Origin: Bryoerythrophyllum caledonicum
Taxonomy: Eukaryota; Streptophyta; Bryopsida; Pottiales; Pottiaceae
Assembly (NCBI GenBank): GCA_963971425.1
Contig: OZ020526.1
Location: 6,599,976-6,663,975, forward strand
Reading direction: 5' to 3'
DNA: 64,000 bases
The position numbers and the translations under genes were made by a program. This document shows positions 1 to 11,561 of this stretch, one piece after another. The notes under the pieces are model-generated. The model worked only from the letters and a program-made list of their open reading frames with translations. It ran no database searches and had not been told where the DNA came from. Numbering within the stretch: the first letter of the stretch is position 1; each line of letters starts with the position of its first letter.

Positions 1-59
1 TAAAAAAATTGCCAATAATGGAAAGAATAAATTTTAATGCTGAAATTTCCTAACAACCA

Positions 60-134
60 CTTCCACCACCACCTCCTCCACCATCACCACCACCACCACC
101 ACCACCACCTCCACCTCCACCTCCACCTCCACCA
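60..134. repeat. CCA/CCT-rich microsatellite
   Basis: Imperfect run of cca, cct and acc triplets. It is pyrimidine-rich simple sequence with no gene in it. Confidence 0.9.
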
Positions 135-198
135 AATGTTGGTCTTCATGGGAAGATTGAGAATATAACGCTGCTGGTAATGTCAATACACGCTTCTG

Positions 199-895
199 CT
201 ACACCGTTCACTGAATATAGTGTGGAGGTATAGGTAATGTGGATGAAAATTGAGGTGGACCACATCAATTCTAGTTTTGGATGAAAATTGATGTGGACCA
301 CATCAATTTTGGTTATTAATATAGTATTAATATGTTATTATTATATATGTTATTATTGTATATAATATTAATATTATAATATATGTTATTATGTTATTCA
401 TATATGTTATTATTATATTATTATTATATTATTATGTTATTATGTTATATTATTATGTTATTATGTTATATTATTATGTTATTATGTTATATTATTATGT
501 TATTATGTTATATTATTATGTTAATATTATCTTCTGTTATATTATATTATAATATTATGTTTATATTCTTATGTTATAAAATAATATTATTACGTTATTA
601 TATTATTATGTTATATTATTTTATTATGTTATTATAATATTATGTTATTATTTTATTATGTTATTATGTTATTATTATGTTATTATATTATAATTTTGGT
701 TTTAGGGTACAACTTGTAAAAACTTATCCACATCAATTCCCGTGTCTTTTATTTTGAAACAAGCCACACTATTTCTAATGGACATGATTTGATGTGGATG
801 GAAAATTGAAGTGGACCACTTTAATTTGCGTTTAATGAAATTAGTGTAGGAAATTTCAAATAGTCTAGTCTACACTATATTCAGGGAACGGTGTA
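199..895. mobile_element. MITE-like element with TACACCGTTC ends
   Basis: The left end (TACACCGTTC then CTGAATATAGTGT, from 200) reappears inverted at the right end (869-895). The interior holds repeated gatgtggaccacatcaat-type motifs and the long TTA-rich microsatellite. The right 60 bp is closely similar to the start of the element at 29655, which supports a dispersed short inverted-repeat family. No coding capacity is seen, and no target-site duplication was resolved. Confidence 0.55.
318..692. repeat. TTA/TTATG microsatellite tract
   Basis: About 370 bp of almost pure A/T, built from tattattatg and ttatattatt units. It sits in the middle of the MITE-like element. The open frame through it is a low-complexity artefact. 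Confidence 0.9.
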
Positions 896-1070
896 CTGTT
901 GGGGGATTGTTTGCTTTTATTTATTTTTGTTGGAGCTTTGGGACATGGTTTGGGACTTTTGGTGGCGCTATCACACAGCAAATAGAGTGGCTGACAAGTC
1001 TGTAATTGGCCGCGTTTGACCAGGGAAGGTGAATGCTGTGTGGTTGTTGTTGAATGGTTTGTGTCATTTC

Positions 1071-1734
1071 TTAACCCTTAAACGCCAAAGTAGCTAGAAA
1101 TTGGCTTCTTGGATGACATTGTTGGATGATAATCAATGTAAACAATTTTTTTAGGAGAGTTCCTTGTATGTACAAGCATTAGATGATGTTGAAACTGGCC
1201 TCATTGAGGTAATCATGTTTTTTTCTAAGAAAGAAAATGCTTGTGACACGGATCTCTACACAATGAAATTGAGAAACTTCTAGCTTTAGCTCTAGATCTG
1301 AATTCAAGCCACCAAAATGATATTTTTTGAATTTGAGTCCAACTACTGAAATGAAGCTAATAAGGTCTAGTTTCCATACCATTTTGAAAATTCAAAAAAC
1401 ACATAAAATTGAATAAGTTAATGCAATTTGAACTTGGACCTATAATCGTGGTTCTAATTTTAGCAAAACACGGAACTTTCATTTACACCACAAGTTTTGG
1501 CACTATAATGTCCACCTTTGCTGAATTTTCTTCACTTTTTCTTCAGAAAATCACAATAAATTCAAATTTCCACAAAAAATCTGTGATTTTTGTAACATAA
1601 TTGAGACACATGATAACATCTCTGAAAAAAAATTAAAAAAAATTCCACTTATATTTGATGAGAAACTAGAGCATACAGTTGATTGAAATTTTAGATTGAT
1701 GCCACGTCCATTGGCTCCGACATTTTAGGGTTAG
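1071..1734. mobile_element. TTAA-flanked non-autonomous element, copy A
   Basis: Begins TTAA then CCCTTAAACGCC and ends TTTTAGGG then TTAG. It is collinear with copy B at 4068-4786: both contain the agaaacttctagct..tagctct block and end gattgatgccacg. It has no coding capacity. TTAA targets and CCC-starting ends are known for piggyBac-type transposons, so the assignment to that group is an inference. Confidence 0.55.
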
Positions 1735-2494
1735 AGCAATTTCTTACAGGCTAGCTTGGAAGATGCATTTGCAGTTCTGAGTTGGTAACACCATTATTCA
1801 TTATATTGGGAGATTTCCAAGACTTTGAAAGGTATGAATGGTTTTCACAACTGTAACTGTTTGTGTACTTTCAGGTCGACTCAAGCTGAATATGTACCCA
1901 TATTGTAAATACAGGACAAATTGCATTGTGCAAGTTCACTAAGCATTTGCATGTTTAGAACAGCTCAAGGTTCAAATATTATTTTGGGAGGCTCCCGATC
2001 TCCCAATATTATTAATATAGTGTTTGCTAGATAGATTCCTATTGGTAATAAAGACAAAAGTTCCTTTTTTTTTGTTCTTCCTAGAACTTTTTTGTCTGAT
2101 CTTCACTAAGAACACTTTGAATTCGTCTTTTAAACACAAAGACTTGAAAAAGAAATTGAAGTTATTTTTTTGGTTTTTGATTTTATTATGTACAAAGTAA
2201 TAAAATATTGAAATATAAAATCCCTCATACACTTTGACAACATGGATTGGAAGATTATGATGTTTGAAGTGGAGAGAGTGGATTCTTGCCCTCCTTGCGT
2301 AAAAGAAGGTCGTCACACTCAGCAAACAAATATGAACTTTCCCACCTATGCACAACAAAAATGCATCCATCAACACCAACAACAAGATCTATTTTTTGGG
2401 TTTTTGGCCCACTTACAAGCCACCACATATGCAGAGGAAGACAAATAATCCTACAATAATAATTTTCCAAATAGTGATCTATTCAAAAATTAGT
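1735..2494. other. Intergenic, no gene recognised
   Basis: AT-rich sequence. The small open frames on both strands have no recognisable domain, start context or splice structure. Confidence 0.6.
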
Positions 2495-3680
2495 TTAACC
2501 CTTAAAAGTCTGAGAGGCTAGATTTGGGTTGCAACATGATTTTTCTCGTGTATTTGACATACAAGGTGTAAGAATTGATGTATACAAAAGTTACAAAAGT
2601 TTGTAAATTTTGTGTTGAGCATGACACATGGAATTTCAAATCTAGATCATTATTGCACCTACTACATGTTTGAAAAGTTGCAAAATGGTGATGTATTCGA
2701 CATGTATGGTGTTGCATTTGAACATGATAAGGTTCAGATTTATTGAAATGGCTTCCAAATGAAAGATGTTAGTTGAAGGATCTTCACTCTAAAGGTGTAT
2801 GTCTTGCTAAATTTTAACATATTTTTTATATTCTAAGAGTAGAATACGTAACCATATATACAGTCTCCTACCAACCTTTAAGATTTAACCCTCAAACATC
2901 AAAAGATCACAGTATTTTACATGTATGTTGTCGTATTTGAACATGATAAGGTTTAGATATATTGAAATGACCTCCAAATGAAAGATGTTAGTTGAAGAAT
3001 CTTGAATCTGAATGTGTAAGTCTTGCTAAACTTTAATACATTTTTTTGTATTCTATAGAGTAAAATAAGTTAATGTATATATGGTTTTGGACTAACATTT
3101 TAATCCTTAAAGGTGTGAGAGGCCATATTTGAGTTGCAACATGATGTATTATGTGTATTTGACATACAAGGTGTAAAAATTCATGTAATATATGATAGTT
3201 ACAAAAGTTTGCATTTTGAGTTGAGCCTGATATAATGATAGATGGCAAATTTTCGAATCAAGATAATTTTTGCACCTACTACATGCTAGAGAAGTTGCAA
3301 AATTATCATGTACTCTACATGTATGATGTCATGTTTGAGCATGACAAGGTTTAGATTGATTAAAATGACCTCCAAATGAAAAATGCTAGTTGAAGAATCT
3401 TCAATCCAAAGGTGTATGCCTTTCTAAATTTTACAACATGTTGTGTATGCTAAGAGAAAAGTACGTGACCGTATATTTGGTCCCCCATTGACTTTTAACC
3501 CCCAAAAAGTCAATTGGGAACTATATTTACGTGCATGTATTTTACTCTGTAGAATGCAAAAAATGTATCAAGTTTTACAAGACTTTCACCTTTGGATTGA
3601 AGATTCTTCAACTACCATCTTTCATTTGGAGGTCATTTCAATATGTGAACCTTATCCGGTTCAAATACGACACCATCAAG
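2495..3680. repeat. Array of a ~380-bp TTAA-associated repeat
   Basis: Unit 1 runs 2495-2887 and starts TTAACCCTTAAAAGTC. A partial unit lies at 2890-3100, and unit 3 runs about 3095-3495. Units share gacatacaaggtgtaa, cacctactacatg and ccaaatgaaa-gatg blocks. About 3500-3680 is a partial inverted copy carrying the complement of the same blocks. A short piece of the family also lies just upstream of the NAA38-like gene, at about 30060-30107. Confidence 0.6.
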
Positions 3681-4067
3681 GCTTTTTTTTGCGATTTGGA
3701 GCCAAATGGCCAAAAAAATCCCCAAAAAAGAATATTCCCCAAAAGTGGGAAAATTATGATTTTGTATCGCCAAAATTGCATTAATGGCCGTTTCCATATT
3801 GCCATATTGCTACTTGTGATAAGCAGGGACTCCAACCTATCGCCAAAAAGGATGTACAAATCTATGTTTATGGAGATATATTCTCCAAAAAATATATTTT
3901 TGGAGAAAACTTGGTTTTGTTTGGTTTTAGGAGAAACCTTGTGTCGCCACATGTGGGATCTCTAAAAAATTTGTGACGCCAATCTGGCTAAAACCGTGAA
4001 ACAAAAAAAAAAGCCATGGACACCATACATGTAGAACCTTGTGGCCACTAGTGGTACCTTCTCACGT
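3681..4067. other. Intergenic, no gene recognised
   Basis: AT-rich, with several gcgacc/gtcgcc words. I see no gene or clear repeat boundary. Confidence 0.5.
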
Positions 4068-4786
4068 TTAACCCTTAAACGTCGGGGCGACCAAAATATG
4101 ATTAATGGAAGAATGTAAAATGCTCCCATGTGACGATAAAACATTACTTTCATCCAAGTTTTTGTGAAGGTGTTGTCAATGAGTGCATGTACCACATGCT
4201 CTGTAGATACCTTTCATAGAGTGTGTAACTTTTTCTCTAAACAAGAAAATGTTCGTGACATGGAACTCAACGTAGTGTATTTTAGAAACTTCTAGCTATA
4301 GCTCTAAATCTGAATTTGAGTAATTTAAATGATACTTTTTGAAACTGAGTCCAACTAATTAAATGAAGTTTATCAAATCTAGTTTCCAGTCTAATTTTAA
4401 AATTTTAAAAATACATAAAATTGAGTAAGTATTTGCAATTTGAACATTGGGCCTATTACCATGGATGACCAATTTTCTATTTTAGCTGAACACGGAAGTT
4501 TCATCTACACCACAAGTTTCAGCACAATAATGTACACCTTCAGTGTAATTATCATATTTTTTACGCAAAATTTGTACATGTTATGAAAATTCTTCAATTT
4601 TTCTTCAGAAAATCACGATAACTTGAATTTCTAATCTTGTGTTTTTTCCTACATGAACAAAACATGTGGTGTCATCTCTGAAAAATGAAATAAAAATATT
4701 TTTGCTTATATTTGATGAAGAATTAGACCACATGTTCGAATGAAAATCGGGATTGATGCCACGGTCATAACTCCGTCAAGGGTTAA
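4068..4786. mobile_element. TTAA-flanked non-autonomous element, copy B
   Basis: TTAA occurs at both ends (4068-4071 and 4783-4786). The termini are CCCTTAAACGTCGG on the left and CGTCAAGGG on the right. It is about 720 bp and homologous over most of its length to copy A at 1071-1734. No open frame of note. The intact TTAA pair makes this the better preserved of the two. Confidence 0.65.
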
Positions 4787-5219
4787 GGGTTTAGGGTTAA
4801 CGTTCCTTCAAAACTCACTCTCTCCTTTGGTGTTGACCAAGAAATTTAAAGCGACCGGGAGACTTTTTCATCCAGATTCACAGCTCTACTAAATTACCTT
4901 TTCAGATATTTCTAAAGAAGATGAATCCCGGCCCCCGAAATATTCCCCGAAGAGCGATGATCCCGAGCAAAACTGTCGCCTTGGGCGACCAAAAGCGAAG
5001 TGGCGACGTCGATGAGAACATGCACAAGTAGGATCTTAGAAAGCTTATCATCTCTTTCATGGCGCCTGCTTTTTTTGGGCAGCAGATTGCAAGCGACAGA
5101 CGCAAACAAAAGGAGGAATCATTCTAGTAACATAACGCTCTTCATCTTCTTCTTCTCCTTCTTCTTCTGCTTCTTCTACTTGTAGTTGTGGCTTGCTAGA
5201 TATCCTTGCTGTTGTTGCA
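4787..5219 (+). promoter_or_regulatory. ycf23-homologue upstream region and 5' UTR
   Basis: This 430-bp stretch lies between copy B and the start codon at 5220. It holds a ttcttc-rich tract (5144-5180) typical of a plant 5' UTR. No TATA box could be assigned with confidence. Confidence 0.4.
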
Positions 5220-6547
5220 ATGGCGTCCCTCTCCAAGTGCGGCGTCAGCCTAGTCAACAATGCGGATGCTGCTGCAGCGAACAAGCTCTCCTCGTCGTCC
5301 TTGGTCTCCAGGGTCGCGGTCAGCAAGCCCAAGTCGGTGAAGCTCGCTGCAGCATTCCGGGTGCGAGCTGCTGCGGCCAGTTCGGACTCCTCTCAAGCGG
5401 CTGTGAGGGAATTCGCCCTCCGTGGATTCCACGCCAAGCGGGCTCTCAAGGTTTGCAGCTTTTGATTCGCTTTCTCAAGTTTTGTGTGAGCCTTTTTCCA
5501 TGGCCTTAAACAACGTTCAGGTTTGAAGTCACTGTTTTCCATTTTCCTGCTACTGAAACTGACCCGGGTTCTAGATTGGACGGTAGATGATTCTGGTTTC
5601 ACGTCAACATTGTTGCGGTTTGCGCAGGTGATTGCAGGGCTCCAGAACTTTGATGCCGAGAAGGTTGCAGCTGTGGTCTCCGCCGCAGAAAAGGTAGTTC
5701 AGGAAGCATCACTGTGAAGTAGTCTGCATAAGGCTTACGTTGTTTGGAGATGAAAGTGCACAACCCTAATCTGGTGGGGTTGAGTTCAGGGAGGAGCAAC
5801 ACACGTCGACATTGCTTGTGACCCAGAGCTCGTGAAGCTTGCATTAAGTCAAACTTCGCTTCCGGTGAGCTTCGCACTATGGAACTCGTAAAGGTCTTGC
5901 AAAAGCTCAACAAAACTTCACATGATCAGTGATGTCTGTCTCATTGGGGTGGAATTGTGGGCTGTTTCTTTGGGGACCAGGTTTGTGTGTCGTCAGTTGT
6001 TCCAGAAGACTTTGTTGCTGCGGTCGAAGCAGGCGCACACATGGTACAACCCTGCAGCTGTTAACACACATCATCTTGCACGTTTGATGCTCCTTTTTTT
6101 CCCCTTCACGACATGTTTATGGATTGGTGATGTTACATCTTACAGATCGAGCTTGGAAACTACGATTCTTTCTACGAGAGCGGCCGTGTTTTCGCCGCGT
6201 CGGAGGTGAGCACCATTAAACTTGTCAGGACTTTGTAGATCCTCACATGAAGTAGTAAAATTCTTCAATCATAAGCCACCATGAATTTAACTAATACCCT
6301 GTTTCCTCTTTGTCACAGATCCTGGAACTTACAAAGAGAACAAGGGAGCTGTTGCCAACAATCACTCTGTCAGTCACCGTCCCACACACCTTGCCTCTCG
6401 ACGAGCAAGTAAGCTCAAACTCCATGCCGCTGAATTCTGAACTCGTGTAGGTTTGGTGTGGTAAACCCCATATGTGTTGGCGATGTCAACAGCGACAAGT
6501 ATCTAGCTCAGTAGGCGATGACCTTTCGTCTCTTCGGAGACATCTGA

Positions 6548-6579
<32 letters not shown>

Positions 6580-7342
6580 GGCCCCTGCGCAAGGATGACA
6601 CGCACAAATCGAGAAATGGTCCAAACTTTTTTCACATGAAAGGCAGGCATTGCATCTAACATGATGATGTTGTGGATCAGGTGAACCTTGCTGAGAAACT
6701 AGAAGTTTTGGGGGCTGACATCATCCAAACCGAAGGTGGTACTAGCGCCGCACCCATCAGCCCTGGAATCCAAGGGCTCATTGAGAAGGTGAGTTGCATC
6801 TTCAAGTTCAATCACTGCCATTAATATAATTTGTGCGTGAAGATCAAGAGTTTAATTTGCTTTCTGCTGCTCATTGACACAGGCCTCTCCTACTTTGGCT
6901 GCGGCTTACGCCATCTCCAAGGCAGTGAGAATTCCTGTTATGTGCGCTTCCGGCATTAGTGCTGTAACTGCCCCAATGGCCTGTGGAGCTGGCGCCGCTG
7001 GAGTGGTAAGCTAACATCTTCAGTGTACAGTGTTAGAATTGACATTCTGTGTAAACCTCGACAGTCGATAATTTGGATTCAAAATTGCTGTCAGCTTTCT
7101 CAGTCTTGAAGAATCTGTATCCAAGCATCACTGAAATGAATTGACGTTGTTTGGGAAGCAACAGACAGAAAGTAACTAGATGATTGTTGGAGCAAGTGCA
7201 GGGCGTTGGATCTGCGGTGAACAAGCTGAATGATCAGATTGGGATGGTAGCCGCGGTTCGGAGCATTGCCGATTCCTTGGGGTTGCCTTCCGGCTTAAGC
7301 TCCTCAGTACGCTCTTCTTCTTCTGCAACTGTTGCACAGTAG
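5220..7342 (+). CDS. ycf23: Plastid-targeted Ycf23 / DUF561 family protein
   Basis: Nuclear homologue of the cyanobacterial/algal plastid protein Ycf23 (DUF561), a TIM-barrel-like protein of unsettled function. Nine exons, all phase 0: 5220-5450, 5628-5693, 5790-5864, 5981-6043, 6146-6205, 6319-6408, 6681-6788, 6883-7005, 7202-7342. They give 318 residues. The first 55-60 residues are Ala/Ser/Lys-rich without acidic residues until later, as in a chloroplast transit peptide. The body carries [29 protein letters not shown] and the glycine-rich [17 protein letters not shown] and [19 protein letters not shown] stretches typical of the family. The ATG at 5220 was chosen because it starts the transit-like sequence. 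Intron 6 contains a U6 snRNA in the same orientation. Family assignment comes from remembered motifs. Confidence 0.85.
6528..6632 (+). ncRNA. U6: U6 spliceosomal snRNA inside intron 6 of ycf23
   Basis: About 102 nt plus a terminal T run. It starts with a 5' hairpin GTCTCTTCGGAGAC, followed by the universal core with the ACAGAGA box (GATACAGAGAAGATTAGCAT) and the GGCCCCTGCGCAAGGATGAC region, and ends GGTCCAAAC then TTTTTT (a Pol III terminator). Relative to the common plant U6 as I recall it, the 5' stem has one C-to-T change paired with a compensating G-to-A, so the stem is kept. It lies within the intron 6409-6680. Upstream, AACCCCATATG at about -60 weakly resembles the plant upstream sequence element, and tatcta lies near -26. 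Both are poorer than usual, so the gene may be active or a well-preserved retrocopy. Confidence 0.93.
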
Positions 7343-8304
7343 CTGTTGAAAAAGGAAGAGAGACTTAATGTGCAGTCGGTGTGTGCAATCCTGGCTCTAA
7401 GCTTGTGCCAGAGAGTAGGTGCTAATGAGAGAATGGGCCATTACGAAACTGAAGTAAAGACAGGGTGTCATCTAGAAGCTGAGTTCCATGTATACGCTGT
7501 AAATCAGGGCCTTCTTGTTCAGACCTGAGTTGAAGTTTCAATTTGATGATAAAAGATGGCATACATTTTGGATATCCACACATCTACCAGGATCTCTCAC
7601 AAGCTACTTGCCTTCGCATGATGATCAACCAGCAGTTTCAGAGGGTTGCAGATTAATCCAAACCTAATCTACAAGTCACATGAGAAATCACAGCAAGTAC
7701 CCATTGGACATATCACCTGTTAATGATCATTGAACCGAACAATAGAAACGCATGTGCGCAACATATACACTGTAACGAAACTCATTGAATTAAGACCATA
7801 TTCTGAGCATGATCACCATAATTCCTCAACACGAAGAACATCAACTTAATGTGCCATGTGATATTTCAATATGATATTTCATGAAAAGGCTGTGGAACTA
7901 CACGATGAAAGTGCCCAAAATTGAAGGTGCCAAGCAAATGAGAGGTCCTCAGGTATGTTTGTACTACTGGTAAATAAAGCCTAGGAGTTTATCTCTTGCA
8001 GCTCTGTCTGTTGGATTGTCCTTCTGCAACAGGATTGTGGAGCCAGAAACCGGTTTCCATGGATCATAGGAAACGCAGGTTGTATTCTTATGTCTGGTTT
8101 GATGGGATTAATATGAACCCCAACCTTCCGTGGGTTTAGAAAAGTGCGTGGTATGTGAATAGGTACGCATTCAACTAAAGTTTTATATCTTAACATGTCT
8201 TCTTACTCTAAATGCTTGCTGTCAACTATGCACACAAACCATTAGCTGCTGAGTTTTGAGGGATATGGAACCAGATGAAAACACAAGAGGTCCTTTCTAG
8301 TCTT
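7343..8304. other. Intergenic between convergent genes
   Basis: Contains the 3' UTR of the ycf23 homologue (probably to about 7560) and of the hydrolase gene. I recognise no further gene. Confidence 0.5.
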
Positions 8305-9437
8305 TTATTTCTTTAGGTTTTCTGGAGGATTGACCCAAGTCAAAGTCTCGGCTTCTATACCCATGTCAAGGATGAACTCTCGGAACGTTTTGTAGATTTT
8401 GCTCAGTCTATTTTTCGGCTTGCACACTCCAAAGTGGTCAGCTTTCACGGTTGAGAATCTCTTGTACCCATGTTGCGCAGATGCCTTCTCAACCACCTTT
8501 CCACGGAACCCATGCTGCTACAAGGGAAAGCACAAGTGGTCATCAAACAACGGTGGGAACGCAATCAAAGACAGAGGTGAAAGAAAAGCTTACAGATTCT
8601 GTCGTCAAAGTCTCTGCAATGACGGCAAACTGCCACTTGTTGGCATAATGCTCTTGCTCAACACGTTGGAACTCTTTGTTGAGGCGGCTAAGATCGTCGT
8701 TGACAGCCTTCAACTTGTTCACCATCTCAGGCAGCTCCGTAGCAGCCAAGTCAGCCAGTTTTGAGCCACCGTGTGGGGTGGCGAAGAAGTGGAATCCTCG
8801 GATATTCTGGAGAAAACTGGCGTACTTTTTATTCTTGCCGCACTTGCGGTGCGCTTGGATGACCATCTCTTTCGCCACAAGGCCTCCGAGGCTGTGGCAG
8901 ACGAACACCAGGGGGCAGTTGCTCTGCTGTCCCACTTTGGCGGTGGTGACCATCTCCTGCACCAAGTGCTCTCCCACTGTGAATCCAGAGGCTGGGTCGT
9001 TGCTCAGCTTCAAGGTGGAGGAGTCGTAACGGAGCGACCAGATGCGAGTGCGAGGAAACTCGTCCCTCAACCATTTCACGGGCCATATCAAGTCCCCTTC
9101 CTCCTCCGCAACCCATGTCTTCCAGTACTCCTCCTTGGTGTCTGAGATTGGAACCCCGTGCACGAACACTATCTCCATCTCCGGTCTCCCTGCCCAGCTG
9201 CTAAAACTGTAAACGGAATTACTGATCTGCACAAATCAACCATCTGATGTACTCATTGTTCTCTCACAAGCAGACTCGACTTCTTGCACATTCCCTAGAC
9301 CGAATATACAGTTACAAAATGACCACGTAGTCTTTTAGAAATGAATTATCTCGATTTACCTTTGTGATTCCAGTTGGGGGACTAGCAGAGTCCTTGAAAG
9401 TTGTGCTACCACCTTCGCTGCTCCACCACGACCCCAT
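8305..9437 (-). CDS. SERAC1-like alpha/beta-hydrolase
   Basis: Serine hydrolase/lipase-like protein of the SERAC1/PGAP1-related group, of unknown substrate. Three exons, all phase 0: 9360-9437, 8594-9226, 8305-8514, giving 306 residues. After an N-terminal arm comes a beta strand with MEIVFVHGVP (HG about residues 49-50). The nucleophile elbow CHSLGG puts Ser at about 138, the FFATPHGG motif lies near 178, and the ADHFGVCKP motif puts the catalytic His at about 264. These features are typical of SERAC1-type hydrolases. The 3' splice site of the last intron could be either of two adjacent CAGs (exon start 8514 or 8517), adding one Gln. There is no obvious signal peptide or TM segment. It lacks the long N-terminal repeats of animal SERAC1. 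It is convergent with the ycf23 homologue. Confidence 0.85.
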
Positions 9438-10185
9438 CCTGGCTAGCTGCTCACAACAGTAAATTATTCTTTCATCACCTTACGATTGTTATCACAGATT
9501 CTCTTCCAGGAACGTCAACTAATAGATCCTAGAGCTCGGATGATTCATTCTCTTCAAACAGAAGCAGACAGTCACTAGCAGAAACTTGGACTTTCTTTCA
9601 TCAAATCGTGTTCGAAAGCAAGAGGACAAATACCTGGAAACAATCAATGTTGTGGATGAAGTATTCCAATGTCTCTCTGTACACCACAACGAATTCTCTG
9701 GAGAAGAGACTTCAGCAATAAGCTAGTAAGCGTTTGTGAAGTTCGCCCTTCAAGAAACAGAGTGGACTTTCCAATAGATCAAATACCAAAACTTCAGGAA
9801 TATAACACCTACAGAGAGTTTGCAAGAATCCTAGCACTCTATCAGGAAAGGGAAAGAAAAAAGTAGGAACACACTTGAAGTGATCTAAGTTGCAGCTTGG
9901 CCTGAGAATGCAGCCCCCACTTGAATGAGATGAGAAGCACACTCTGTTTGGAGAAGGTATCTTCATGGAAAGATGGAGGCTTGGCGTCCAGGATGATGTG
10001 TGTACAGTGGCCGCCGAAGCGGAGGCGGTGGAGATGGCCGCATCATTGGGAATGATTCTGCTGCTGCGACTCGTGTGATCATGGTCAGTGCAACAATATC
10101 GACAAACAAAAGATACTACAAGTTCATGGAATCACTGTATCAATGGCGGATCAGCAGCGGTTGAAGTTACACCCTATAACCGAGA
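9438..10185. other. Upstream region of the hydrolase gene
   Basis: Probably the 5' UTR and promoter of the minus-strand hydrolase. No second gene is recognised; small open frames on either strand look random. Confidence 0.4.
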
Positions 10186-10508
10186 AGTTAAGTAATAAGC
10201 TTATATGGAGAGAGGAAAGAATTTTACATATATTTCATAGTGAAAGCCAACAGAATAACGGTTTCAGTCCAAGTGATCTCATAATTTTCCGATAACATTT
10301 GAATTAGTTATGACTTTTCAAAGTGTACTGTCATGTTTAGCCAATAGGTACCCCAAAAGCACCAACCAAAAGTATGGATCCTCGATGATAGTGAACCTCT
10401 GTTTGGATGGGTGAACGGGTGGAATGGGATGGAAGTAGGTTGGATATATACCAATTTTATAGGTGTTGGTTATGGGTTTTGGTTGGTTACCAAGGGGTTA
10501 CCTTACAC
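10186..10508 (+). repeat. Dispersed ~310-bp repeat, copy 1
   Basis: Shares tatggagagaggaaagaat, the catttga-ttagttat region and ttttataggtgttggttatg with 31604-31906 in the same orientation. The opening block also occurs at 47089 inside a TTAA-flanked element, so this may be a fragment of such an element. Confidence 0.7.
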
Positions 10509-11190
10509 TACATGTGTTACAGTATCAGTAGAGTTAATTGCAAAGTATAATTTCAAAAGAGGAAATAGGATAGAATAATTTTATTCTAGTAAAGATTTTA
10601 GCTCACAAAATTAAACTTCTAGTAGGTTCAATAATGTTTCCTAAAGGACCACACCAAATTTTAGAGGAATCTTTACTCCATTGATTACAAACTGGCAAGA
10701 TGGACTTTTTGAAAATGTAACGAGAAGATCTTCTAAACCTATATGAGATGATGTGGTAAACACTTTGTGCATTTTGATCGCTCAGATTAAAATATAATTG
10801 CAATCAAGATGAAAAAATTGTTCCATGAACAAACACTTTAAGGCCAATTGAGTGCATTTAATTGAGGTGGGTAGCGGTGGAGAAAAGTTCTTGGCAACCC
10901 TCATTGTTTTGACTGAAAACTTGTTAAAAAAATAGGTTTACTTTATTACAAAAACAAATATTATCCTAGTAGAAGAAGGCATAATATTCATATTGAGCGT
11001 TTGGATTTTAGATCCAATAAATATTTTTCCTATGTTAATGGCTACTTTTAATACCCCTAGTCATTGCAAGTCCTTTTCTTTTACCCTAAACACCTCCATT
11101 CCTTGTGATTTTTAACATGCAATTACATAACACAAGGTAGAACATACAACCATAAAATTTATGCAATATAGTGGAGAAATATGCCATTCT
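10509..11190. other. AT-rich intergenic DNA with decayed repeat
   Basis: No gene seen. The block near 10632-10745 (cctaaaggac, attttagaggaat, tactccattgatt) recurs at 38693-38810, a further old copy of a TTAA-type repeat. Confidence 0.5.
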
Positions 11191-11561
11191 CTACACTAAA
11201 ATTGGTATTTAGTGTTATGCACGGTAAATGACTTGTAAATGCTATAAGTTTTTACTCGTGATAAATATTTTTACCAACTATGTTTACAATGATCCTCTTC
11301 TTTGGATAGTACATAGTGGTGTGCTCTCAGTAAAAATATTTATCAAGTGTAAAAATTTATAGCATTTATAAGTCATTTACCGTGTATACTGCATAAGGAA
11401 TCTTATGAACAAAGAGGGAAGAACTGTAGTTCAAGGACATCTTACCATTACGCTGATTTAGATGTTAAGTGGACATGGTAAAAATATTCATCAAGAGTGA
11501 AAACTTAAAGCATTTACAAGCCATTTTTTGCCCATGACACTAAACATCAAAATCAGTGTAC
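11191..11561. mobile_element. Foldback MITE with ~84-bp terminal inverted repeats
   Basis: Left arm 11191-11274 and right arm 11478-11561 are inverted copies at roughly 85 percent identity by eye. The outer ends read CTACACTAAAATTGG and its complement. A second inner arm (11330-11382) matches the complement of 11222-11274, giving a nested hairpin with a loop of about 55 bp. There is no coding sequence. The cactaaa/tttagtg words at the ends recur across the window (13284, 13541, 14935, 49500). Confidence 0.75.

Noticed and set aside
383..637. 84-codon open frame
   Set aside because: It is wholly within a TTA microsatellite.
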